64,000 bases of DNA from Trogon surrucura (lineage: Eukaryota; Chordata; Aves; Trogoniformes; Trogonidae). Within the stretch, counting starts at the first letter, position 1; each line of letters starts with the position of its first letter. Location of the stretch: the NCBI GenBank assembly GCA_020746105.1, contig CM036618.1, forward strand, positions 96,776,122 to 96,840,121, read 5' to 3'. The translations under genes and the position numbers were made by a program. A model generated the notes under the pieces. It had not been told where the DNA came from. It ran no database searches and saw nothing but the letters and a program-made list of their open reading frames with translations. Below are positions 13,801-23,630 of the stretch, in pieces.

Positions 13801-16800
13801 GACTCATCGTACACCGTGCAATGAATCTTTTGCTTCGAGGGCCACCACGCTGTGTTTTGGGCAGCAGGACCGGCATCTGCCATAAGCAGGCTGCGCAAAA
13901 GTCTGGCCTCCGTGCTCTCAGGCTGGGTTGGGGTCTCTGGGCGCAGCTCAAGGTAGAGGCAGAATTAAGGCTCAGAGAGGACTTTGCAGGCAGGAGGCTG
14001 GCAAAGGGGCTAAAAGCTTTACTTCTGCTCTTAACTCTCACAGACTGTGTTATTCACGTGTTTCTGTCAGAAAAGCTGGTGGAGCTGGGCTTTGCCTCTG
14101 TGAGAGCTTTTCAGCAAGGAAAATGTTTCCTATTTTACAGTTTTCATTGCTCTTTTGCTGTTTTAGGGCATGCTACAATGCTTGCTATTTTTGCTGTATG
14201 AGATTTAGATGTTCCATCTACCTGCTTCTCTTCCTCCATCAGTCAGATGATCACAGCAACTACAGACATTCTAAATGAGATCTGATCTGTACATGTCAGC
14301 TCTGCATGTTCAGAGGGATGAATGACCTGTAGAACTTTGACTTTTTTTCCCCCCTAATTCAACACTTGCTTAACTTGGAGCACTGAGAAAACCTTTGGGT
14401 CTTGCTCTTCAGTTGGTGGACCTGGGGGGATATTTTTGGCTGTGAGATGTTGCTTTTCATTTTGAAGACAACATAGCAGAGCAAACCAGCTTGACAGCCA
14501 TAGCTCAGTTAAATGTTATAGTGACTGCTAATGGCAACAGACTAAGCCAGCGATACCTTGGTCTACTTTCTCTAACAGCAGTCTTTAAAGATCAGTAGGT
14601 TATATGTATATTTTTCTTTGTTCCAAAGACTGGTTCAGACACATCTGACTGGGATGCGACATCTCCCGAGAGATGTAGTTAAACACAGACGAAGTCAATG
14701 CTGCTGCTTTGGTGAGTCCACAAAAACCTGACAGCCAGAGACTGTCATGGAAATGAGTATCTGGGCAGCAGCGATGCTTTTTGTCTCTTCGCTTGCTGTC
14801 GATAGGACTGCTAAATCTCTAGGCTTCACACAAGGCAGAAATATACTGCATGTATCTCAGCTGGTTTTACCCATTGTGCAGCAGAAAGACGGAAGCAGAG
14901 GTATGAATCAGTTATTAAAAATTATACAAAACATACTTTAAATTATTAAAAAATATTATTCTAACTGACCTTTCAAGAGTATCATGTCAAAATCACCACT
15001 GAAATATAACTTGGTTCTCAGGAAGGGCTGAAGTGATTCTGAACGCAGGATGAAGAGTGCCTGAACCATCTGGAGCTCCTCCCAGCAAAAAGGAGAGGCA
15101 AAAAGGCTCATTTTCTTCCCATTTAAACAGAAAGGGAATATTAAACAAATGTGTGACGCAGGGAGGATAACAAGCAATGTACCAGCGTCTGGACGGAAGG
15201 AAAGACAAGTGATTCCCCCTCAGAGAGGACTGAACAAAGCTGGGCTTCAGTTGTACCCCTTCAGTTGGGCTCCTGTTTGGAGGGGTTGTGGCAGCCTTTC
15301 CCTCTCCCGGTCACTCACAGAAACCCCACAGCACTCTTGCACTCCCTCTCTGTATCGTGGGAAAGCAGGGAGGGGGAAATTCAGACCTAATATTTTGTTC
15401 ACTTTGATTTCCAGTTTTTAAGACTTTGTTCTAACAGCTGAAGGACTTAATTATGTTGTTGCCACAGAAGAACCTTGTTCTGCTTGAGTTATACTGAATA
15501 TACTTGTAAACCAAAGTAGCCATAGTTATGAAGAAATGCTCTTCAAAATCCCTGTCCTTAATCTGAGTATGAAACTAAGGGGCTGGCTTTTTAAGAAGGC
15601 TCTCTTGAAGCTTGCCCAGAAGATTAACGTGTAAATGGGAAGAATGCTCTGGAAGCTCTTGAATGGAGACATTTTATTTCCAAATAATCACAAGAATAGG
15701 TGTTTGTATCAAAAAGATGATTAATGGCACTGTGGCCAAAAGAAGGTGAGTCCCTAAACTCGATGGCACAGTATTTGCGTATTAGAGTTTCTCACACTAC
15801 CTTTGTTTATTTTTACTGGAAGAAGCACAAGAAAAGCATGATGCTCACTTAAATCTCCATAAATCCAAACATCTGAAGCTACATTGCTCCTTTTTCCTGG
15901 CTCTGTTCCTCTCTGAAAGCACGCCACTTGCATGCTCACTCTCGTTTTTCCCATGAACTACAGGGTGTAGGCCAAAATACCCTTTGTAACTGGTAACTTG
16001 CTAGGCACACTAGGTTCCAGTTAATACAACAAATGGTCGTTTCATAATGCTTGAAGTATCTGCGGTATGAATATATTAAGAGTCCTGAAATTGGCAGGAA
16101 ATACGAGGAGCATTTTTCTGTTTTCCACAGGGTCAATTTTATTCATCTGGTGAAAACATCTTGACGGAAAACTGATTCCAACAACCGTGTTAAACAGTAT
16201 TCAAGCGGCAGGTAGGAAACGCTGATACCTGTGAAAGCTGAGCACCTCTCCGCACACTGGCTTGGGGCAGAGGTTCGTACTTGCATCGTCACGGGCCTCT
16301 CCGCAACAGTGCGGTGTCGGGTCCCTGTTGGCAGTTTTTAGCTGCATTTCTGTGGGGAAATGAGCTGGATCTTTCAGCATCCAGTCACTTGGGAACCTGC
16401 CTTGGTTTGCTGGAGCTGAAGGCACGAGCCAGTACGTTAAAGGCAAGGTTGGAGGAACCACCTCGGCAGCTGCTGGGTCAGGGGTTACTTCCCCTCCTGC
16501 TGATATCTCTGAATCGACGGATACTTCAGCTTCGCATTTCTAAGAAAACAACTCTTTATCTAACCACGCAGTGATATCCCATAGCACCAAACAGCAGCTT
16601 AACAGGAGGGAGGCCATTGCCTGGAGCCAGGTGTGGGGAACAGTCAGAGGACTGGTGAAACCAGCAGGAGCGAGGGGACTGTGCAGCTGGTGGGAGGTGA
16701 GAGCAGGCACCAGGGCAGTGCTGATGGGCACCCAGATGGGCACTGCTGCTGTCCCTTTGGGTATAAAGCAGCTCTCCTTAGCCAAATATGTAACGTGCTG

Positions 16801-18149
16801 GGGGAGGGAGACGTCTCAGCTCCTCTCCAGCTCGTTGCACCATTGTCAAATATGCCTGTAATACAATTCTGTCAGAGGCAATTATCGCTGCAGCGCGGTT
16901 GCTCTGGGAAGCCTTCCTCTCCTGGGCTGAATTGCAACTATCAAATCTCTGTTGTCTGGCTGAAAAAAAGATTGTGGCAATGACGTCTTTTCACAAAAAA
17001 AAAAGGACTGTTTCCCACTCTGCTGTCATTAAAATGAAATATCAACTAGCCAAACCCTGTCTTCACCAAGACTCTCCAAAAACGGAATGTTTTTTGGATA
17101 AAATAACTGTAATTCAAACTGCAGCAGTAGTGCTGTGCCTTCTTTGGTACCCAGCCAGTGAATTTTAAAGTAAACACCCTCCAGGACTGTTCTCCATTTG
17201 GATTTATTAGTCATTACCAAGAAAAGATAATTAGCACTTCTGAAGCATTGTGATAATCAGTAGCATGAACTGTTACCAATAGAAACGGACTGGGGTGCTT
17301 GCGCAGCACAGGAATACGGCAGCTCCACTGTACTCCCTGTACAGAATGAGTGCACCAGTGGGCAGATCCTCGGATGGGGAAAATGCTTCTAACTACCAAC
17401 TGCTCCAGCGGAGCTAATGGCAGTTTACACAGGGTAAGGCAGGGAGGGGAGTCGTTCCCTTGCCCATTGTGCTTATCCTTCTGTTATCCTGGAAGCAGAG
17501 TCATTTTTGTTATAATATATGAACCTTGTCGCTGGTCAGAGGCAACAGCAAATACTACTCCTTTACTGCACAACGAAAGAACAGGTGCTAATTATTTTTC
17601 TTTTGAATGCACCCTGCCAACACAAAGGCAAAGAATCTTGTGGTGGAAGAAGAGGAACCTGGGTGTATACATGGATGCTTTAGGCAACAACGCCCTTTTT
17701 TTTTTTCTTCCTCTTTCAAAACTCGTGAGAAAACTGTTGGACTCAAGTCCATGCTAAAACTCACAGTATTGGTATTCCACTTATTGTTCCCCAAACCTCT
17801 GTTACTTGTGATCATTTATAATCATCATATGAAGGCTGGGATGTAAATCTTACATTCTTAAGTCTCAAATCCTGAGCATTAAGCATGCCAGGCTCCCTGC
17901 TATACAAAAAAGTATTATTTACTGAGGTCAAGGAAGTAGGTCCATTAGATTTATCAACATTGCTATCTAAGTAAATACTACAATACATTGGCTTCTCCAA
18001 AGGAGTTGCCTTTGCTTTTCTGTACCTGGAGGTATGAACAAAATCCATGCTGAAGAACAGAGGGACCACGTAAGCTTGGGAAGGCTTCTGTTTTGGGGAA
18101 TACTAATAACAAACTTACCCAGAGAATCTGCCCCCAAATCCCTCTTTCC
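7876..18149. other. Intergenic stretch, no recognised gene
   Basis: No coding region or RNA gene is recognised. Most is AT-rich unique-looking sequence, notably 9.0-9.6 and 11.3-11.6 kb. There is a possible very old SINE-like piece at 12232-12305, an A-tract near 16995 and a T-tract near 17697. A few short open frames at 13.8-14.3 and 16.3-17.0 kb overlap on both strands and show no family-like sequence. Confidence 0.6.
12232..12305 (+). repeat. Possible ancient SINE-like fragment
   Basis: The blocks GGGATTTCCAAAAGGACCTG and CATTTACTTCAATGGGGAC resemble the GATTTTCAAAA...TTCAATGGGA pattern found in very old amniote interspersed repeats. The family is not assigned, and the match is from memory over a short length. 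Confidence 0.3.
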
Positions 18150-18223
18150 TGCACTGTACAGAGCATTTCAGGACAATAGAACACTGTCTATGTTTAGCCC
18201 CTACCCGTGGCTAAATTGTGTCA
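18150..18223 (+). repeat. 3' end of the 5' LTR of the ERVL fossil
   Basis: The last ~70 nt align with the end of the 3' LTR at 21850-21923. Shared landmarks are CAGG, AGAACA, CTATG, TTAGCCCC, GGCTAAA and a terminal CA. The left limit is uncertain, because I could not follow the homology convincingly further upstream. Confidence 0.5.
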
Positions 18224-18230
18224 GTTTATT

Positions 18231-18241
18231 TGGCGCCCAAC
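18231..18241 (+). other. Primer-binding-site remnant (tRNA-Lys type)
   Basis: TGGCGCCCAAC lies a few bases inside the 5' LTR end. It matches the start of the tRNA-Lys(1,2) primer site used by many retroviruses. The rest of the site is not conserved. Confidence 0.65.
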
Positions 18242-18839
18242 ATTTATTTGGAGCCTGACTTAAAGAGCTCATCCGAGAGAATTGCAGACCTTTAATCTGT
18301 GAGTCTCGAAGGACTGAAATTTCCATGGATTTGACTGAGTCACTATGAGCATTCATTATGTTGGTGTGATTGGTTTTGTGAGGTTCATCACATCTGCGTG
18401 AGGGGTTAGAGGTGCTGCTCTGCTATGTTCTTTGGCGTTAGGTTATGGTATTACAAATTCCTTTGTAATTATGCTTATTACTGATTTCTATGGAATGGTA
18501 GTGAGCAACGAGGATTTGTGATACCCTGTAAGGCCTGCTCAAGACAGATGGTACATATCATGATGCGCCCTGTGTTTTTTCCTATGTGACCATGGAGAAG
18601 AAATGAGAAAATGGCCTGGTAAACCTACCTCAGTCTCACATGCACGCGTGTGTGAGTTGCAAAGTAAACTGATCACTAAAGGGAGCTCTTCCAGGAAAAG
18701 TGCTGCTCCAGTTTCCAGCGGGCATCCCCCCCCTCCCCAAACGGCATAGATGGGCTTTGTATCTGTATTTGCAAGATATGAGTAACAGCGATAGAGGTCT
18801 AGCCCACATGAGCCACTTGGACCCATGTGTCAACAACAG

Positions 18840-20972
18840 GCACTCTGTCTGAAATTAGAGGGACCCTGTCTCCAGCCAGGTGGAGAAGGGGGACAACGGA
18901 GTTTAATTGGACTGCGTGGGTTTACTGGCCTGACACTCCAGTACCACAGGAATACAAGGCTCTAGTGGACACCGGTGCACTAGGCATCCTAATGCCATCA
19001 AACTATAAAGGGACAGAATTTACTTGCATTTACGTGACCTTTGGCAGTGAAGTGCAGGCCACAGTCTGCATTCACCTAGACGGGTGTCCAGTACACCTGG
19101 AACTGCCTGTCCCAGGGGTGGAAACACAGTCCCGTGGTTTGCCATGAACTGATTCATGCACTAGAAAAGGGTGGAGCTCCCAAGCATTTGCAATACATTA
19201 ACATCATTATATGGGGCAACACAGTAGAAATTTTTGAGAAAGGGGAGAAAGTTTTTAGAAATTAAACAGCAACACTGATGTTGCCAGATCCGAATATATG
19301 ATCCAAATGTGATTAACACAATAACAGCTATGTCTGCACCAACTAATACAAAGGACACACAAGTTTTCTTAGGCTTCACGGGTTTCTGGTAAATGTGTAT
19401 TCCAGACTACAGTCAGGTTGTGAGCCCTCTCTATGAACTGACTTGGAAAAATAATGTTTTTTAAATGGGACCTCTAGTGATGACAGGTCTTTGAACAAAT
19501 CAGGCAGGAGATCATTTATGCAGTAGCCCTTGGGCTAGTCCGGACAGGTAAAGATGTAAAAAACGTGCTCTACACTGCAGACAGGGAGAATGGCCCTACC
19601 TGGAGTCTCTGGCAAAAGGCACCAGGGAAGATTAGAGGTTGAGCCCCAGGATTTTGAAGTTGAGTATGTAGCAGATCAGAGGCCCACTGGAAAAGATATA
19701 TTGGCAGTGTACAAAGGAATTCGAGCTTTGGAAGTGATTGGTATTGAAGCACAGCTCCGCCTGCCACCCCGATTGCCAGTGTTGAACTTGATGTTTAAAG
19801 GGAGGAATCCCTCCATGCATCATGCAGCTGATGCTACGTCGGGTATGTGGGTTGCACCAATCACTCAGTGAGCAAGAACAGGGAACCTGAATCATCCAGG
19901 AATTTTGGCAGTAATCATGAACTGGCCGGAAGGCAAAGATTTTCACTAAGGAAAGAGGTGATGCTTGCTGAAGAGACTCCACCATATGACAAATAATCAG
20001 AAAATGAGAAGCAACATGCCTTGTTTACTGATGGATCTTGCAGTATTTTAGGAAAACAGTGTAGGTCGAAAGCTGCTGTGTGGAGTCCTACACGAAGAAC
20101 TTCTGTGGCTGAAGGTGAATCAAATCAGTTTGCAGAGGTAAAAGCCATCCGCTGGCTTTAGATATTGCTGAGTGAGAGAAATGGCTAGTACTCTATCTGT
20201 ACCCTGACTCATCGATGGTGGCAAATGCCCTGTGGGGGTGGTTAAAACAATGGAAGGAAAACAATTGGTGAAAATCTTTATGGCCAGGAGGGCGTTGGTT
20301 GAAACATAATATGGGTAGGCCTGACAAATCTACTATATCTCACTTCCAAAAACATGCCAAGGTAAATGCAATGTGCTTACTGTGGTGGAAACCATTATTG
20401 GATGGCTGGAAACATATGCTGTGCCCCATGCCACTGCCCGTAATGCTATTCTGGGCCTCAAAAAGCAAACCTTGTGGTGACATGGCACCCCAGAAAGAAC
20501 TGAGTTGAACAACAGGACTGATTTTCGAAACAGCCTCATAGACACCTGGGCTAAAGAGCATAGTATCAAGTGGCTATATCACATCCCCTATCCTACACCA
20601 GCTGCTGCTAAAGTTGAATGATACAATGCACCATGAAAGACTGCACTCAAAGCAATGGGTGTTGGGACATTTTAAAATTGGCATGAATATTTAGCAAAAG
20701 CTACCTAGTTTGTTAACACCAGTGGATCCATCAACTGAGCTGCCTGTGCTCACTTGGAACTTCCACGTATTGTAGGAGGGGATAAAGCCCCCGTGGTGCA
20801 TGTAAGGAATATGCTGGAGAAAACAGTCTGGGTTACTGCTGCCTCAAGCCAAGGCAAACCCATTTGTTGGGGTTGCTTTTGCTCAAGGACCTGGCTGCAC
20901 CTGTTGGATAATGCAGGAGGATGGGAAAGTTTGATGTGCACCTCATGGAGATTTGATTTTGGGTGAGAATAA
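18840..20972 (+). pseudogene. ERVL pol remnant (protease, RT, RNase H, integrase)
   Basis: Family-specific stretches appear in pol order. They are an aspartic protease region with the ALVDTGA active-site block near 18959, RT/connection segments near 19160-19640, an RNase H start (LFTDGS) near 20020, integrase-like segments at about 20510-20640, and the pol C-terminal region at about 20750-20970. The order and wording match avian ERVL Pol as I know it. The reading frame is interrupted many times and large parts are missing relative to the family, so it is a non-functional fossil. Confidence 0.85.
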
Positions 20973-21429
20973 CTAGTAATTTGAACTGTATGATGCTAAC
21001 TGTTATATGATACTGCTTGTCACCATTTCTTTAGTTATTTATTACACTAAGAATCACCCAGATTAATGAGGAACAAACCTCAGCAACCAACACACAGTAA
21101 TTTCTCCAAGATCAGCATCTTAACCCCAGACTGTGAATGTGGACTGCACCAGATACATGAGCTGTTAGTTCCAGATGTGTGGCACACCATTCTGCTGCGC
21201 ACAACTTCACCTGTCAGTCATACTACTTTTTCCTGCCCTAAATGAATAGTATGACAGATAGAACCCATGGTTTTGGACTAAATGAATTCAATGAACTTTT
21301 TGGAGAAATCACTCATTGACTAAGGGAATAACACCTGTGTGTATGTATGTATATATGTACAAAGAGATGGGAAAAAACCAGTAGTGACTTGGGGCTGCTA
21401 TAAATTATATGGAGTAAGGGTTGGAATAT

Positions 21430-21923
21430 TGTCCTGATTTTGCTGGGATAGAATCATAGGCCCAGCCATGGTATGCAGGCCATTAGCAGTTTTGAGTCAG
21501 CCAGGAGCTTAAATTGGGAGGGACAAAAGCCAGGGCAGCTGACCCGAGCTGGTTAACACATATATCTCATATCATAAATGTCATACTCAGTATAAAGGTA
21601 GAAGTCTGCTGAGGACAGGGGCTTCTCCTCCTCCTCCTCCTCTCAAGCACTGCCATCCTTGGAGAGGCTTGCTTATCATTCTGCTCCTGAGGACTGCTTT
21701 CCCATTTATTGTGACCACCATACATTCATTGGGTGGAGCATACCTGTATACTCTATATCATCATTAGCACTAATATTAGTTTTTGTGTTTCATTAAATCT
21801 GTTCTTATCTCAACCCACAGGTCTCCTCTCCTTTTCCTGAATCCCCTTCTCAGCTGGGGACAGGTCATCAGGTGAAAGAACAACTGCTATGGCTTAGCCC
21901 CAGATATGGGCTAAACGCAGACA
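21430..21923 (+). repeat. 3' LTR of the ERVL fossil
   Basis: This ~494-bp LTR runs from TGTCCTGATTTTGCTGGGAT to a terminal ACGCAGACA, giving the usual TG...CA ends. It includes a TATA-like TATAAAGG at 21591, a CTC-rich run at 21624-21643, an ATTAAA-type polyadenylation signal at 21792 and the family-typical TTATCTCAACCCACAGG block. It follows a family-typical tail ending GGAGTAAGGGTTGGAATAT. Confidence 0.88.
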
Positions 21924-23196
21924 ACGAGTACTTCTTATCCTCTGGGAAGCATGCAGCAAATCTTGGGATTGACTTCAGTATGCATGTAAAGCACCTTGTC
22001 TGCAACTGATGTAGGGGTTGTGGTGTGCTGGTAGAGGGTACCCTGCAATTCCTGTTGATGCTGATGGCATTTACTTGTGTACATCTTCCTTGCCACACCT
22101 GGAGCAGAGGCTTTTAGGACTGCAATTCCAATGCTGGTAACACACAACAAATATGGGACCACCCTGGCAACACCTGGTTGATGCACTCAAAGTACATATG
22201 CATGTCTGCACCTCTCCTAGGAAGATGACTGCTGTGGCAAGCCTGATGATTGCCAAAATGAAGTTCACTTGATAGCAACAAATGCGATGGGGCCGGTACA
22301 AGCTACACGTGCGGAAGTAAATGGGTCTCTGAGTGTTTGCTTTTCAGCTGCTGCACCAGGAAACAAGCACCTTCCTGCCAGGTTACAGACCAGTGACGTT
22401 ACAGACTGCTTAAAGCAGTTCCTCAGTTGCAGAGCTGGATGCATAGCTTGTACTCAAATAGCTGTCCAGCACACAGAAGTTGCTATGGCAGCGCTTTACA
22501 AATACACAAGAAAGCGGTGATGTCAGACCACACTGACTCTTTTTTTGTGTTTCACACAGAAAGCTCACTCCCACCCTGGAAACTGTGGAGCAGAACAAAT
22601 ACTGAAATATAATATCTATCTATATATATCTAGTTAAGTCTATTGTCAGATTGCATCTGACTGTGGAACTTGGTGTACAACACCTGGGTAACAATTTACA
22701 TATTATGTCAACAACAACATCTCTCCTCCTCCCCTCCCCCTCTTTCCCACCTGCAGTGCAGAGCAAGCCAACTTCATAGCAAGTTAGCTGGTGCATTTAC
22801 TCCTGTTGAGAGCAGGTCTGGGCTTTAATTCAGGTCTTGGGGGTTTTATCTTTAATGAAAATTGAAAGGTGCAAATGCTTTGAACAGCTGTACTCTAGTG
22901 TGATCTTTCTACGGACAGTCACCTTGAACCGACACTTTGAAATGAGCCTTGCTCTTAACTTGACCACCTTAGCCAGGCACCTGTGAAGAAAAAGGTATTC
23001 TCTATATCTGCCTGTTGCAAATGATTCTACAGTTAGGCTTTTCTCAACAAAGCATGTAGACCTGAGCCCCATCCTCGAATTATTTTGCCCAGTTCCAGTT
23101 TACAATGGCACTTTTCTGTTGGGCCTTTAATTTGTTCATTTGTTTAGTTTTGGTGTCTGTCCACTGAATGAAGGTGCTTAGACGCAGAGCAAAGCT
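21924..23196 (-). other. TTC7A: TTC7A 3' flank, probably including the 3' UTR
   Basis: This stretch directly follows the TTC7A stop codon in the sense of transcription and ends at the ERVL 3' LTR. I see no coding region in it. The 3' UTR end is not certain. The best weak signals are two ATTAAA hexamers on the minus strand at 22824-22829 and 22851-22856. A C/T-rich patch lies at 22718-22750. Confidence 0.55.
22824..22856 (-). terminator. TTC7A: Candidate TTC7A polyadenylation signals
   Basis: Two minus-strand ATTAAA hexamers, a common variant of AATAAA, lie 27 nt apart and about 340-370 nt past the stop codon. A third ATTAAA at 23131-23126 would give a very short 3' UTR. Real usage could be further downstream. 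Confidence 0.2.
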
Positions 23197-23418
23197 TCAG
23201 AGCTCCCTGGGTATGACAGTGAATGGGATGACAGGACTGCTGGCTTCCAGGTCCAGAGCGGTGAGAAAGCATTCGATGGCTGCTTCATTTTTCCCCTGAG
23301 CTTGCAAGACTTCTCCAAGGCTGTTCCAGGCCATGTGACTGGTGGTCTGGATCTGGATGGCATCTCTGAGGACTTTCTGAGCCAGGTCCCTCCGCCCAAG
23401 TCTGTTCAGCACCAGGCC
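23197..23418 (-). CDS. TTC7A: TTC7A terminal coding exon with stop codon
   Basis: This minus-strand exon has 222 coding nt: 73 codons plus TGA at 23199-23197. It encodes the extreme C-terminus of TTC7A. It opens in phase 0 with [20 protein letters not shown], continues through a second TPR (core [20 protein letters not shown]) and ends [15 protein letters not shown]. The GEVLQAQG and ASSP...PREL blocks are hallmarks of the TTC7 C-terminus, and PREL rather than PRVL points to TTC7A over TTC7B. In family structures this end packs into the TPR superhelix that contacts the PI4KIIIalpha complex. The acceptor is TTGCCAG|GGCC, so sequence upstream of 23418 in the same open frame is intronic. No truncation or frameshift is seen, and the gene looks intact here. 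The previous exon lies 33.4 kb upstream at 56823-57025. Confidence 0.95.
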   Translation of the reverse strand, partial: GLVLNRLGRRDLAQKVLRDAIQIQTTSHMAWNSLGEVLQAQGKNEAAIECFLTALDLEASSPVIPFTVIPREL

Positions 23419-23455
23419 CTGGCAACAAACAAGTGACGAGCAGTTAACAACGGCA
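23419..23455 (-). promoter_or_regulatory. TTC7A: 3' splice site (acceptor) of the last TTC7A intron
   Basis: Read on the minus strand, a TTGTTTGTTGCCAG acceptor precedes GGCCTGGTG, which encodes the conserved Gly-Leu-Val start of the terminal exon. GTTAACT, about 30 nt upstream, is a plausible branch region. The polypyrimidine tract is short and interrupted. Confidence 0.85.
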
Positions 23456-23593
23456 CAAAACAGAGGAAGAAATTTAGAGCCCCAAACCCAGCAAGCTGGG
23501 CAGACATGTAAGTGCAGGCACAGGAGTCCTATGGAGGGGAGCCTCCATCTATTTCTGGAGAAGAGAAACAATCATCTGTTAAGCCCTGTTTTG

Positions 23594-23630
23594 TTTTTTT
23601 TTAAATTGTGATGTGTAATTTAAAAAAAAA
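23594..23630. repeat. Perfect 14-bp A/T inverted repeat with 9-nt loop
   Basis: TTTTTTTTTAAATT at 23594-23607 is the exact reverse complement of AATTTAAAAAAAAA at 23617-23630, with GTGATGTGT between. The A-run continues to 23636 and another T-run sits at 23653-23660. It lies in the last TTC7A intron about 175 nt upstream of the acceptor. Confidence 0.85.

Larger units (their letters stand above)
18150..21923 (+). mobile_element. ERVL-type endogenous retrovirus fossil, internally deleted
   Basis: An avian class III (ERVL) provirus lies on the plus strand. In order it shows the end of a 5' LTR, a tRNA-Lys-like primer site, a leader of ~0.6 kb where gag should be, protease, reverse-transcriptase/connection, RNase H and integrase pol segments, a 3' untranslated stretch, and a 3' LTR opening TGTCCTGATTTTGCTGGGAT. 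At ~3.8 kb it is well below the several-kb length of a full family member, so large internal parts, including nearly all of gag, are missing. No env was seen, as expected for ERVL. It is clearly broken, with many breaks across pol, and the two LTR ends are strongly diverged, so it looks old. It sits about 1.3 kb beyond the TTC7A stop codon, pointing toward that gene. Confidence 0.88.

Noticed and set aside
13763-14278. Overlapping frames on both strands of up to 126 codons
   Set aside because: Frames on opposite strands share the same moderately GC-rich sequence and none shows family-like sequence or splice context.
1-18000. CALM2 or STPG4 exons expected from mammalian gene order
   Set aside because: No EF-hand sequence or STPG-like PGP repeats were found on either strand.
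21924-22640. A second solo LTR or further retroviral sequence to the right of the 3' LTR
   Set aside because: No LTR ends, primer site or pol-like frames were seen beyond 21923.
23424-23571. Upstream extension of the last TTC7A exon as an open frame starting with ATG
   Set aside because: The family sequence begins exactly at the TTGCCAG acceptor. The upstream residues are unrelated and are intron.
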